Assembly (NCBI GenBank): GCA_019648995.1
Contig: BLXT01000055.1
Location: 4,182,993-4,204,382 of the forward strand
DNA from: Plakobranchus ocellatus
Taxonomy: Eukaryota; Mollusca; Gastropoda; Plakobranchidae
Length of the DNA: 21,390 bases
Direction: 5' to 3'
Shown piece after piece: positions 21,151 through 21,390 of the stretch. The translations under genes were made by a program, and so were the position numbers. The notes below the pieces were generated by a model, which was not told where the DNA came from, did not search any database, and worked only from the letters and a program-made list of their open reading frames with translations. How positions within the stretch are numbered: position 1 is the first letter of the stretch; every line of letters begins with the position of its first letter.

Positions 21151-21390
21151 CTAGGCGTAATTCATTCGCCAATGGGGAAAATTTTACACTTTGGCTGGGC
21201 TTGTGCTTTTGTTTCATTTTGTGCGATTTTCTTTCCATTCACATAATACAAAAATGTGGTATTGATGGAAAGTTGATCCTCGTTTTTTTGTTACTGCCGT
21301 CAAAGTAGACCGGCGTAGTTTCTTTGATCTTATACCAGGCTTGCAAAGTGTCAGTTGATTAAAGCATCTAGATCTATCCCGAATTTTTTT
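21151..21390 (+). other. Right edge of the window
   Basis: Probably the interior of repeat copy 4. It contains TAGATCTA at 21369. No exon or other feature is supported. Confidence 0.5.

Noticed and set aside
1-21390. A novel multi-gene defence, biosynthetic or CRISPR-like system
   Set aside because: The window is one stretch of an animal gene with introns and decayed repeats. There are no gene clusters, regularly spaced direct repeats or intact accessory genes.

Overview
The window comes from an animal nuclear genome. It is AT-rich, carries spliceosomal introns with GT/AG borders, and is full of microsatellites and decayed dispersed repeats. Its one secure gene is the middle part of an FMR1/FXR-family gene (fragile X RNA-binding protein) on the + strand. 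The protein looks like the single invertebrate family member: the linker between KH2 and the next block is very short, as in Drosophila Fmr1. The repeat vocabulary (many TAGATCTA and TAGGCCTA words) reminds me of gastropod mollusc genomes. I hold that placement only weakly.

Gene layout: six exons are visible at 2289-2405, 2879-3046, 6684-6762, 11602-11711, 18684-18770 and 19198-19313. They join in frame into about 228 residues. These cover the segment just before KH1, KH1 (GTHG loop), the inter-KH helix, KH2 (GKNG loop), and the block that follows it with its coiled-coil-like extension. Exon lengths of 117, 168, 79, 110 and 87 nt agree with my recollection of human FMR1 exons 7, 8, 9, 10 and 13 (117, 171, 79, 110, 87). 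Human exons 11-12 have no visible counterpart. The N-terminal Agenet/Tudor exons must lie left of the window and the RGG-region exons right of it.

Other content: near the left end (1132-1264, - strand) is a candidate coding exon with an ATG and a consensus donor. Its frame is broken by what looks like one missing base in an A4 run. The 7 kb intron 11712-18683 is a graveyard of mobile DNA. It holds a decayed OTU-protease-like reading frame (12815-13111), a segment shared with 20990-21150, a terminus of an element ending in the 13-mer GTTGGCAGGTCTG, an inverted-repeat element (about 16262-17098) and a 230-bp tandem duplication (17378-17847). The same 13-mer terminus recurs at 746-758, 19701-19713 and 20822-20834. 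The last two are followed by GC-rich hairpins.

I found no rRNA, tRNA, CRISPR, operon or prokaryotic-type system, and nothing that amounts to a new multi-gene system. The worthwhile leads are the repeat family, the OTU remnant and the - strand exon.
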